Part shown: positions 41,793-50,300 of the stretch, one piece after another
Position numbering within the stretch: position 1 is the first letter of the stretch
Layout of the letters: every line of letters starts with the position of its first letter
Assembly (NCBI RefSeq): GCF_001292705.1
Contig: NZ_LGAK01000022.1
Location: forward strand, 1 to 64,000
DNA: 64,000 bases
Origin: Marinagarivorans algicola
GTDB lineage: Bacteria > Pseudomonadota > Gammaproteobacteria > Pseudomonadales > Cellvibrionaceae
Direction: 5' to 3'
Position numbers and translations under genes: made by a program
The notes under the pieces: generated by a model
Told to the model about the DNA's origin: nothing
What the model saw: the letters and a program-made list of their open reading frames with translations, nothing else
The model's database searches: none

Positions 41793-43772
41793 TTATTGGG
41801 TGCTAAAAAAACGCTTGTACACCGACCCTAAATTTTTATTGGGGTCGTTAACGGTAAACGTTTGGCTAGCCATCTCAATAATGTGATTGCGCTGTAGTAT
41901 CTCTAACCCTTTCCCTTTTAAAGCGGCATTGGAATTTTGATTTCCGCTATTAAGAATTTGATCATTGCCGTTGTTATGCTGGGCATCAAACTCAATCAGC
42001 CCACGTAAAAAACGTGGAGGGAACTGGCGAAAGTTAAGCTTAGTGGTAATGGTTAGGGGGTAAGCGTACGGATCTAAGCCTTGTTCGCGCACTAACGGAA
42101 TATCATAATCGTAAGTGCGAGGCTCAAGCGGTGGCAACGAGTGTGAATTATCCATTTCATTCGCTAAAAACGGGCTAAAGACTTCTTCACCATTGCGCTT
42201 AAATTCATTGCCAAAAAAGACTAAACCTAAGTTTGCTGGATGATCATGATCGTTACGTAAGTTTTGATCTTTACCATAGCGTAAGTGCTGGCCATCGGCG
42301 GTTTCTACAATGCTATCATCCGTAACTTCAAAGTTGCTAGGGTTTAATCGTACATCTAAGTTAAATAAATCATTCATACTTTGCGATGTTTGCTGGATGT
42401 AGCTGGCATTGTATTCGATATCGGCAATGGCGCCGTTACCAAAGCCTGTATCGCTGGGGCTTGTTGTATCTTTAGTATAGCCCGAGTGGTAAACCACTTT
42501 GTTATTGGCATCCACCACTAACACTTCGATCCACATTTGCCGCTCTTGTGAAAAGCCCGATGGTACATGGTGCCCGGTGCCGGTATTTTCGAGTGTGACT
42601 GTTAAGGGCAATACCTTGCTGCTATGTAAAAAAGGTACATCCGCTTTAAGTTCTACTGCGCGTTTTAGTAAATCATCACGACGCTGCCTTGGGCTACTCG
42701 GGAAGCCTTTTTTATCAAAGGTATTGCCGATATCTTGCGCGGCAAAATCTTCGGCGGCTTCACCGATTTTGTTACTGAGAGTATTATCGGCTAAAGCAAT
42801 ATCTACACCGGTAAAGTAGTGTGTAATATTATCGCCCGAGGTATCGGGTTTGGCTTTAGGGTCAAACACCCATTTTTCTGTTAGAAGTTCATACCGATAG
42901 GGGTAAGAGGACATATGGCAATCCTGACAGCGCCCTTCAATGCCGTCATTCTTAAAGGCCTCATTGGTGGTTTTGGGGTTGTAGGTACTGCGCTCCCATT
43001 CGGTAAATAAATTTTCTAAGCGCAAAAAGTTCTCATCATCCTCTGTAACCGCAGTAGATAGTGGTGCGGGTGGGTTGGTGCGTACATCATGGCAGCCGCC
43101 ACAAAACTGGCTATTACTGATGGCGTTGGTTTGGCCGCTAACACCATTGGCGTTGGGGCTTCCTGGATCAAAAGGAAAGCCGTTTGCACGTGTGTGCCCA
43201 TCGCCTGGGCCTTGCACAAAATAGTAATCACTGAAAATATCAATATTTAAAGCGGCATTGGCAATGCCTTGTGTAATGCCGACTTTATTGGATGTAAATC
43301 TATTGCTGGTAAACTCAGTATCATTGCTAAAAGTATTATGGCATACGGTACAAGTGACCCCGTCTAAGGCGCCTTTAGTTAACCCTGCAACAGAGGGTGT
43401 TGGGCCGTTGGCGTCAAACGCTTTAAATTCATCCTTAATCACGCCGATAGGGCTATGGCATTTTTGGCAAAATAATGAAGTGTTAACCGCAAGGCCCTCT
43501 TCCGTTCTCCCGCCATCTTTAGCAAGGGCGCCACCGAGTGTGGTGTTACCTATTTGCTCCAGTGTGCGAAAGGTAGGGCTGACTGCGCCGTACTTCATGG
43601 TGGATGTTTCCCACTGCGCATAAATATCGTCATGGCAGGTTTTGCATTGGGTTTGGCTGCCATGGTCAAAAGCGGTATCAGTGTTAGCCGGTATTGGTGT
43701 TTCCACAATATCAGCTAGTGCGCTATGGCAGCTAAACAGGAGGAGTAGATAAATAACGAATCGGATATGCAT
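41793..43772 (-). CDS. Secreted five-heme cytochrome c (c554-like)
   Basis: 659 aa from the ATG at 43772 (AAGGA ribosome site 8 bases upstream). Signal peptide (MHIRFVIYLLLLFSCHSALA). Five CXXCH sites: CKTCH (from Cys43), CQKCH, CTVCH, CGGCH and CQDCH, all in the N-terminal half, spaced as in cytochrome c554-like multiheme proteins. The C-terminal roughly 350 residues contain no heme site and read as a beta-rich domain (VTLENTGTGHHVPSGFSQER). It should carry electrons in the periplasm or at the outer membrane. Eleven bases separate it from the small secreted protein upstream. Confidence 0.85.
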   Translation of the reverse strand: MHIRFVIYLLLLFSCHSALADIVETPIPANTDTAFDHGSQTQCKTCHDDIYAQWETSTMKYGAVSPTFRTLEQIGNTTLGGALAKDGGRTEEGLAVNTSLFCQKCHSPIGVIKDEFKAFDANGPTPSVAGLTKGALDGVTCTVCHNTFSNDTEFTSNRFTSNKVGITQGIANAALNIDIFSDYYFVQGPGDGHTRANGFPFDPGSPNANGVSGQTNAISNSQFCGGCHDVRTNPPAPLSTAVTEDDENFLRLENLFTEWERSTYNPKTTNEAFKNDGIEGRCQDCHMSSYPYRYELLTEKWVFDPKAKPDTSGDNITHYFTGVDIALADNTLSNKIGEAAEDFAAQDIGNTFDKKGFPSSPRQRRDDLLKRAVELKADVPFLHSSKVLPLTVTLENTGTGHHVPSGFSQERQMWIEVLVVDANNKVVYHSGYTKDTTSPSDTGFGNGAIADIEYNASYIQQTSQSMNDLFNLDVRLNPSNFEVTDDSIVETADGQHLRYGKDQNLRNDHDHPANLGLVFFGNEFKRNGEEVFSPFLANEMDNSHSLPPLEPRTYDYDIPLVREQGLDPYAYPLTITTKLNFRQFPPRFLRGLIEFDAQHNNGNDQILNSGNQNSNAALKGKGLEILQRNHIIEMASQTFTVNDPNKNLGSVYKRFFSTQ

Positions 43773-43783
43773 AGCGGCAATCC

Positions 43784-44149
43784 TTAGTTTTCGTCGTGGT
43801 GAATGGTAATGGAAGTCACTAGGCATGTATTGGTCGGAGAGTTAGGGTCAAACTTAAGCGTATAGCTTTCACCTTTTAGCAGCGCAAGTTGATGACGTTC
43901 GTATATATCTTTGTGTTCCTTCGTCCATGCGATAAGGCCGGCCCCTGCATCTATACAGCTTTCTACACTTCGATCGGAGGGGGATGAGAAATGTAAGGAA
44001 AAGACAGAAAGTTCACCAATTTTAGTCGGGTTTTGTGACCCGACAAGGACTTCACTATGTATTATTGGGTTTTTAGCTGGTTTAGTATTTGCGTGAGCAA
44101 TACCTGGAAGTGTTAATACGGTTAAAGCTGCTGCTAATAAAATTTTCAT
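43784..44149 (-). CDS. Small secreted protein, partner of the five-heme cytochrome
   Basis: 121 aa with a signal peptide (MKILLAAALTVLTLPGIAHA) and a beta-rich mature part that has two Cys (SCIDAG and NTCLV), possibly a disulfide. No heme motif and no family recognised. It precedes the multiheme cytochrome in an apparent two-gene operon, so a role in its assembly or function is possible but not shown. Confidence 0.7.
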   Translation of the reverse strand: MKILLAAALTVLTLPGIAHANTKPAKNPIIHSEVLVGSQNPTKIGELSVFSLHFSSPSDRSVESCIDAGAGLIAWTKEHKDIYERHQLALLKGESYTLKFDPNSPTNTCLVTSITIHHDEN

Positions 44150-44448
44150 ATTTATCCTTTAAAATCCATAAATTAATTTATATTTGGGTGTCATATTTAA
44201 CCCGCGCGCAGTTTAGGTGTTGCGCATAACTTATTCAATGGTGAGTGTGTGAATTTTGGCTGGGACTAAGGTCGGAGAGAGGCGCTGATTATTATTCGGT
44301 GTTTGGGTACTTTGAGTATTGGGGCTCAATGGGATGGGCTTGCGGGACGTCAGCGAAGGCTTTCACCAATGATTAACCGCAAAAGCGCTAATTATTAGGG
44401 CGCACAACGCAAAAAGCCTGATTCCAAAGAATCAAGCTTTTTATAATA
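44150..44448. other. Intergenic region with tRNA terminator
   Basis: 299 bases between the small secreted gene and tRNA-Asn, both minus. It contains the tRNA terminator at 44411-44442 and presumably the cytochrome operon promoter. Nothing else recognised. Confidence 0.5.
44411..44442 (-). terminator. Terminator of tRNA-Asn
   Basis: A 14-bp stem with one mismatch, AAAAAGCTTGATTC with GAATCAGGCTTTTT on the minus strand, 4-base loop and T run, 7 bases after the tRNA 3' end. Confidence 0.9.
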
Positions 44449-44524
44449 TGGCTCCGCTTGCTGGACTCGAACCAGCGACCCAATGATTAACAGTCATTTG
44501 CTCTACCAACTGAGCTAAAGCGGA
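44449..44524 (-). tRNA. tRNA-Asn (anticodon GTT)
   Basis: 76 bases. On the minus strand it begins TCCGCTTTAGCTCAGTTGG and ends with the matching AAGCGGA, discriminator G and an encoded CCA. The D-arm, anticodon arm with GTT, and T-arm GGTTCGAGTCC are all present. No variable-arm expansion. Confidence 0.97.
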
Positions 44525-44659
44525 TTTATGTTCGGTGTTGACCGAAGAGGCGGGCATAGTAGCGCTCGATTTTTAGGGTGTCAACACCTTTTGTAACTTT
44601 ATGATTTAAAAGAGTTAATTATGTGTTTTGTGGGTGAATTTTGTGCATTTTGTTGGTTT

Positions 44660-45241
44660 TTAAGGGCTTTCAGGCTGCCAATCGAATACACCGATAAAGT
44701 CTTGGCAGTTGCTCATGGCGGCATGGCTATCGTCTATATAAACCTGCAAGCTGGCCGATGCGGGGTAGCTGAGGTATTGCGAACACTCGGCGCTTTGCCC
44801 GGTACCAATCACAACTTGAGTGCCCGGCTGCAGTTGGCACTGCACGAGCTGGTCCAGCGCCGACCATTGATAGCAGATTTTGTAATTTTTGCGGTATTGC
44901 GCGACGGCGCCTGTAGGTGCGTCCATGGCCCACCAGCTACCCAAGCGGCTATTAGGGTTGGTGCTGTTCCATGCGCGGTAAAGGGTAGCGGGTGCATTAA
45001 CCGTAAATACTCGGCCTTGGCACAGCTTGCCTTGGTTGGGTTTACCGAGCGCATTAGTGAGCAACTGTTGTTGCACAAGGCCAGGTCGAGTGACCGGGCT
45101 AAAAATAGATTGCCACTGCTGAGGTAAAACAATATCACCTTGGCATTGGGTGATTTTTATGAGTGTTGATGTGGTTATTGTTTGGGGCGTGGTGGCGCAG
45201 CTAATCATTAATAGGCTGCTCACTAATAACAACTGGCGCAT
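44660..45241 (-). CDS. Small lipoprotein of unknown family
   Basis: 193 aa from the ATG at 45241 (GAGA site upstream; an ATG at 45253 is also possible). Lipobox SLLMISC. The mature part has conserved-looking segments LYRAWN, GSWWAMDAPTG, YRKNYKICYQW and VVIGTGQSAEC, with several Cys that probably form disulfides. I have seen this pattern (WW, YR, CxxW, GxGQS) in small secreted proteins of unknown function in other proteobacteria. The LYRAW plus YR arrangement slightly recalls ADP-ribosyltransferase-like folds, but this is speculation. The maximal frame to 45460 overlaps the neighbouring barrel gene and is rejected. Confidence 0.6.
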   Translation of the reverse strand: MRQLLLVSSLLMISCATTPQTITTSTLIKITQCQGDIVLPQQWQSIFSPVTRPGLVQQQLLTNALGKPNQGKLCQGRVFTVNAPATLYRAWNSTNPNSRLGSWWAMDAPTGAVAQYRKNYKICYQWSALDQLVQCQLQPGTQVVIGTGQSAECSQYLSYPASASLQVYIDDSHAAMSNCQDFIGVFDWQPESP

Positions 45242-45422
45242 GGCGTGTCTCATTTTATGGGTGTCTAATCCGTAGTGTAATTTAGTTATGTAAGGGGAAG
45301 GCATTAATTTAATAATACAAGTGCTTTTTGGGATTGATGAATAAGCCTTAAAGCCATTCTTTGGTTTTTTGGGCCGTGGTAGAATGGTAATACTTATTGT
45401 GTTTTTAAGGGAGTTAATTTTT

Positions 45423-46001
45423 GTGAAAAACGTTTTTTCATTAGTCATAGCCACTGTCATGTCTTCTGCTGCATATGGCGCAGAGGTAAATTTAGCTGAT
45501 GACTTTTATGCTTATGGTTACATGGGTGTAAATCTAGGAAGTACTCCGGTCTCACCTAGGAGCGGCTCACAAGGCTATCGTTTTTTAACCGCTGGGTTTT
45601 CTGTTGGTTATCAGTTTACACCGTTTATTGCTGTTGAGGGGCTCATTGTTGTGCCTACCTCTGGCAAAAAAGATAACGTCACAAGCAGTATTTTAGATGA
45701 GCGAGTCGAGGCCGAATACTCTGCATACGGTGTTTATTTGAATGCTAAGACTAGGGGGGATTGGTTTGTTAAGGGGCGCTTAGGCCTAGCCCTGTCGCAA
45801 TTTAGTTACTCTGCAGATGGCTATAAAGATGAAGACGGTAATGATATAGGTTTTTCTTATGGCGTAGGCGGAGGTTATAAAAACGGCCAATATAGTTATG
45901 AACTCGATTATATTGTTTTTCCTGATGTTGATGATCCTTTTTATTCATCTGAAAGTTACGAAGCAAAAACAATCAGCTTTAGTCTCTCTTTTCAATTTTA
46001 A
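45423..46001 (+). CDS. Outer-membrane beta-barrel protein
   Basis: 192 aa from the GTG at 45423, which has a strong AAGGGAG site 9 bases upstream and starts a signal peptide (MKNVFSLVIATVMSSAAYGA). The mature protein alternates polar and hydrophobic residues in an OmpA/OmpW-like small-barrel pattern (YMGVNLGS, FSVGYQFTPFIAVEG) and ends in aromatic Phe (FSLSFQF), the C-terminal signature for barrel assembly. Possibly eight strands. Ligand or role unknown. No ATG is available in a sensible place. Confidence 0.8.
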   Translation: MKNVFSLVIATVMSSAAYGAEVNLADDFYAYGYMGVNLGSTPVSPRSGSQGYRFLTAGFSVGYQFTPFIAVEGLIVVPTSGKKDNVTSSILDERVEAEYSAYGVYLNAKTRGDWFVKGRLGLALSQFSYSADGYKDEDGNDIGFSYGVGGGYKNGQYSYELDYIVFPDVDDPFYSSESYEAKTISFSLSFQF

Positions 46002-46011
46002 ATTAAAACAG

Positions 46012-46037
46012 AAGCACCCTGCATGACTAGGGTGCTT
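46012..46037 (+). terminator. Hairpin after the barrel gene
   Basis: AAGCACCCT and AGGGTGCTT pair perfectly around an 8-base loop, 10 bases past the stop. The T tract afterwards is poor, so it may act weakly. Confidence 0.65.
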
Positions 46038-46055
46038 GCTTACATTAGCGGGCTA

Positions 46056-46202
46056 TTACGCTATTGCCGCCTTGCCAAGTGACGCCGATATCATAGAGGA
46101 CATTATTTCTCCATCTTCACATAAAGAAATAAGTTGCTCATCGGTTGATGCTGCAGTCGCAAGTTGACGGCAAGCTATAGGCAGTGCGCCTACTGAGTCC
46201 AT
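46056..46202 (-). CDS. Possible 48-aa ORF next to the transposase remnant
   Basis: A minus-strand frame MDSVGALPIACRQLATAA and on to KAAIA, overlapping the end of the transposase frame. It has no clear ribosome site and no family match. The composition is protein-like, which may mean it is a piece of an older gene interrupted by the IS. Low confidence that it is expressed. Confidence 0.2.
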   Translation of the reverse strand: MDSVGALPIACRQLATAASTDEQLISLCEDGEIMSSMISASLGKAAIA

Positions 46203-46659
46203 GTTTTGCCATTGTCAGTGCTTAGTATAACGGGTGTGCTTTCTTTATCTTTTTTGGAGTCAGCCCAAAAATTATACTCAGATAATTTACCTGTATTCTT
46301 AAAAAAATCTACACATGCCTGCCTAAAAGTTTTCACATCGGCATGATATTGATCATAGAGGGCTTTCTTTTTGAAGAACCGCCAAATGCGTGCGATCAAA
46401 TTAAGCTCGGGTGAATAAGCGGGTAGAAACACTACGTTAATTCTGCTGTTTCCTTCAAGGTACTCCCTAAGCGCTTTGGAATAATGGTATCGTGCGTTGT
46501 CTAATATGATATGTAAGCGCGCAATGTCTCATCATCAATAAGCAGGGCTTCTTTAACCTCTTTTAGTGTCCAGCCCGTACCCAGCAAGATAATCGCATTG
46601 ATTTTATGCGCTCAACGCAAGCCGAGGAGTTCTTCATCGGTAAGCTAAAAGTCTTTCAT
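46190..46659 (-). pseudogene. Decayed IS630-family transposase with internal deletion
   Basis: Reading on the minus strand from the ATG at 46659, a typical IS630-family N-terminal helix-turn-helix appears (LTDEELLGLR, INAIILLGTGWTLKEVKEAL) but with in-frame TAG and TGA stops. After LLIDDETL it jumps, out of frame, to the C-terminal catalytic segment HIILDNARYHYSKALREYLE then FLPAYSPELNLIARIWRFFKKK, which carries the second Asp and the final Glu of the DDE triad. The central roughly 200 residues are missing. No clear terminal inverted repeats were found. The element is inactive. Confidence 0.85.
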
Positions 46660-47340
46660 GGAACAATCTTATCTGCAAATGACAATATTTCAATCGTTAA
46701 AAATAATAACACCTAAATCCCAAGTGCTACGAGTATAGCTATATTAATGGGGGCCTGTTTAACGCTAGGTTTACTCATTGTGCGCCAAGCCATGATTGTA
46801 CGAATAACTCGGCCTAGGTGCTTTGCGGTTCGTCAAAATATTGACGTGATTGCTATGCTTTTAGCGCCAATTGTGGTGTTTGCACACGGTGTTGCGCACG
46901 GAGCATAAGGTATATCTGTGTCGGTAGTTTTTAAATAGATAGCAACATCCGATAAAACCTTATTTAAAAGCCAATTTGTTGACGCTTTTAGAGAAAAATC
47001 TGCCTAAGGGCAGCTTTTTTTTGATCTTAAATTTTATGATCTACACTCATATATATGCAATCTAATTATTCAGTGTATTGGCTATTGGCTGTATTTGATA
47101 GGCAGAGGTTTTGTCGTGCGCTATGAAGATTTTATCGGCTTAAGTCGCACGTCAGTAAAATTTTTAGGTATGCATATATCGCTAATCAGGTACGCATATT
47201 AGTGGGGACTACAGTATTGGCGCTATCTTTTAAATGATTGCTATTCAATGGCAAAAGTCACGCACGATAGCGGTTGGTGATTTTATTTGAATGAAGCGGG
47301 CAAGTTGTTACCGGGCTAAGCGGGCTAAAGAGGGTATTGA
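46660..47340. other. Intergenic region, possible gene debris
   Basis: 681 bases upstream of the large kinase. A 53-codon plus-strand frame at 46747-46908 (ending IVVFAHGVAHGA) is membrane-protein-like but has no ribosome site and may be debris. The kinase promoter is presumably in the last 200 bases. No terminator or repeat recognised. Confidence 0.4.
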
Positions 47341-50300
47341 ATGCTGTTTTTTGTTTTAATGAGCCTATGCATTGGAGGGGTAATTGGGGCTTTAATAACC
47401 TATGTTATCGCGCTAAGAGGTAAACATACCCAAAAATCACACTATAAAGACGGTATTAATGCATCGACTACAAAAATAAAAGATAAAGTTATTACTGCGC
47501 AGGCTAATCATGCGCTAGATGCCGTACTCCTAATTGAAGATGGCGTTTTTATCGGCTGTAATAGTGTTGCCCAAAAAATGTTAGGTTGTCAAAAAGAGGC
47601 CCTCTTAGGGAAGAGCTTATTAGATTTTTCACCGCTACAGCAGCCAAATGAGATGTTGTCATCGGAATGCTTTTCTTATTATTTTAAATTGGCAGTAGAG
47701 GGAGCAGCACAAAAATTTTTATGGCAATACAAAAAAAATTGTGATAATTTTTTAACGATAGAAATATTACTTTCTCCGGTTGCTGAGCAAAGTGACCGGC
47801 CAATCATTATTGCTGTCTTACGAGATATTACCGAATTACAAAAAAACCAAGATGAAATGGTGCAGCAAAAAAAACAGCTAGAATTAATGGTTGAAGGTAC
47901 TGCAGTTGGAACTTGGGACTGGAATATTCAAACAGGTACGGTGCAATTTAATGAGCGCTGGGCAAAAATTATTGGCTACTCTCTTGAAGAGTTAAAACCT
48001 TTAAATATTCATACGTGGTTCAATACTTGTCATCCCGAAGATATGGCGATTTCGCAAGAAGAGCTTAATGCACATTGGGAAAACAAAAAGCCTTTTTATT
48101 GCTGCGAGGCTAGAATGCAGCATAAGAAAGGGCATTGGGTTTGGGTATTAGACACTGGTCGAGTGGTTGAATGGGATAGCCAAGGAAATCCGGTGCGAAT
48201 GGTCGGCACTCATTTGGATATTACCGAGCGTAAAAATGCAGAGGCAATGATTCATACTGTAACGCTGCAGATCAATCGATTTTTTGATTTATCTCCTGAT
48301 TTTATGTGCATTTTTAATGCAGAAAGTTTTTTTGAAAGAGTGAATAAAACCTTTATTAAAGAATTAGGTTACGATGAACAATATTTACTTAGCCATCCAT
48401 TAATTGATTTTTTACACCCTGATGACATACCGCATGTTAGGCAAGAATTAAAGCCGCTAGCACATGGTCAGTCAATTATTGATTTTAAAAGTCGACTGCG
48501 AACAAAACAGGGTGAATACATTATGTTGCAATGGAGTTGCACGCCAGATGCTAAGACCCAAAAATATTATGCGACCGCGCGTAATATGAGTGCAATTGAG
48601 ACGCGTGATGAACAACTTAGACGGCTATCTCGCATAGCGCGGGAGACTCGTAATGGCGTTATTATCGCTAATATTAAAGGCGAAATAGAGTGGGTTAATG
48701 AAGGCTTTACGCGTATTACTGGGTATACCTTTGATGAGGCTTTAGGTAAAAAGCCCAAAGATTTTTTGCAAGGTGAAAAAACTGATAAAAAAGTGACCGC
48801 CGAAATTGGTATAGCCATCAAAGAAGGTAGATCATTTCAAGTTGAAATGATTAATTATACTAAATCAGGTAGACAGTATTGGATCGATATTGAATGTAAC
48901 CCCATGCTGGATAGTACAGGGCAGTTACAAGGCTTTATGGCCATTGAGAGTGATATTACCGAGCAAAAAAACAATGCAATAGCATTGGCGAATCAACAAA
49001 AACTGTTTGAAAAAATGAGCTTTCATGGACGTATTGGGGCTTGGGAGGTAAATCTAGAGACGGGTGAAGTTTTTTGGTCATCGATGACTAAAGCCATACA
49101 TGAAGTGGCAGATGATTATACTCCTAATATAGAAACAAGTATTAATTTTTATAAAGAAGGGGAGAGTAGAGAGACCATAAAAAAAGTCGTTTCTGAATGC
49201 ATAGAAAAAGGCCAATCATGGAATTTAGAGTTACAAATTATTACATTAAATGGGCGCGAGCTGTGGGTGGCGGCAACAGGCCAAGCTGAGTTTGACAACG
49301 GTCGCTGTATTCGTTTAATGGGGTCTTTTCAAGATATTAATGATCGAAAAATACATCAAGAAATTAACCGTAAAGCACTAAAGCATAGTGAGGCATTATC
49401 GCATTTAACAGTAAATACTCATGTGTCGCAGGGTGATTTCTATTTGGCCTCTAAGCATATTACACAAGAGGTAGCTCATGCATTGAATGCAGATAGAGTG
49501 AGTATTTGGTTATTTGATGGTGACCTTAAGGCGATGAATTGTAAATATCTATATGTAGATACTGCCAATACACATAAGCGCAATCAATCACTAGATAAAA
49601 AGATCATGAACCATGAATTTTATTTTAGTGTTAAAGAGCATCCTGCATTATTTAAGTATTTGCATACTTACCCCATTATTAGCGCTGCTGACACTAAGGC
49701 TCATGAAGCTACCTCAGATATCTTAACGACTTATATAAATCCCTTGAATATAGTTTCTATGTTGAGTGTTGTCATTACCGGTGGCGGTGATTTTGTAGGT
49801 ATGATCTGTATCGAAAATACACAGCAAAAACATTATTGGAGCGTGCCTGAAGAATCTTTTGCTAGTGCAATAGCGACACTTTCATCCAGTATTTATGATA
49901 GGGAAGAAAAGAAAAAAACAGAGATAGAATTAAAAAAAGCGATTAAATCAGCAAATGCAGCAACTCAGGCAAAAAGTGAATTTTTAGCGAGTATGAGCCA
50001 TGAAATTCGCACCCCAATGAACGGTGTTTTGGGGATGCTCGGTTTGGTATTAAAGACTGAATTAACAAAGGAGCAGTACCGTAAAATCTCTATAGCGCAA
50101 AGTAGTGCGAAGTCCTTGTTGACTATTATTAATGATATTTTAGATTTTTCTAAAATTGATGCTGGTAAATTAGATCTGGAGTACATCCAATATAGTTTAG
50201 AGATATTATTGTTAGAATTCGTCGAATCCATGACCTATCGCGCAGAAGAAAATGGCTTAGAGCTTATGCTCGATTTATCTAAACTTGATGTCAATATTAT

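Noticed and set aside
43258-43623. 121-codon plus-strand frame opposite the five-heme cytochrome
   Set aside because: It is antisense to five CXXCH-bearing domains and has no ribosome site.
44621-45127. 168-codon plus-strand frame opposite the lipoprotein gene
   Set aside because: No start context or family resemblance; the minus-strand frame has a lipobox and conserved motifs.
46747-46908. 53-codon plus-strand frame ending in AHGVAHGA
   Set aside because: It vaguely recalls a HupE/UreJ-type membrane end, but it has no ribosome site, is too short and sits in likely gene debris.
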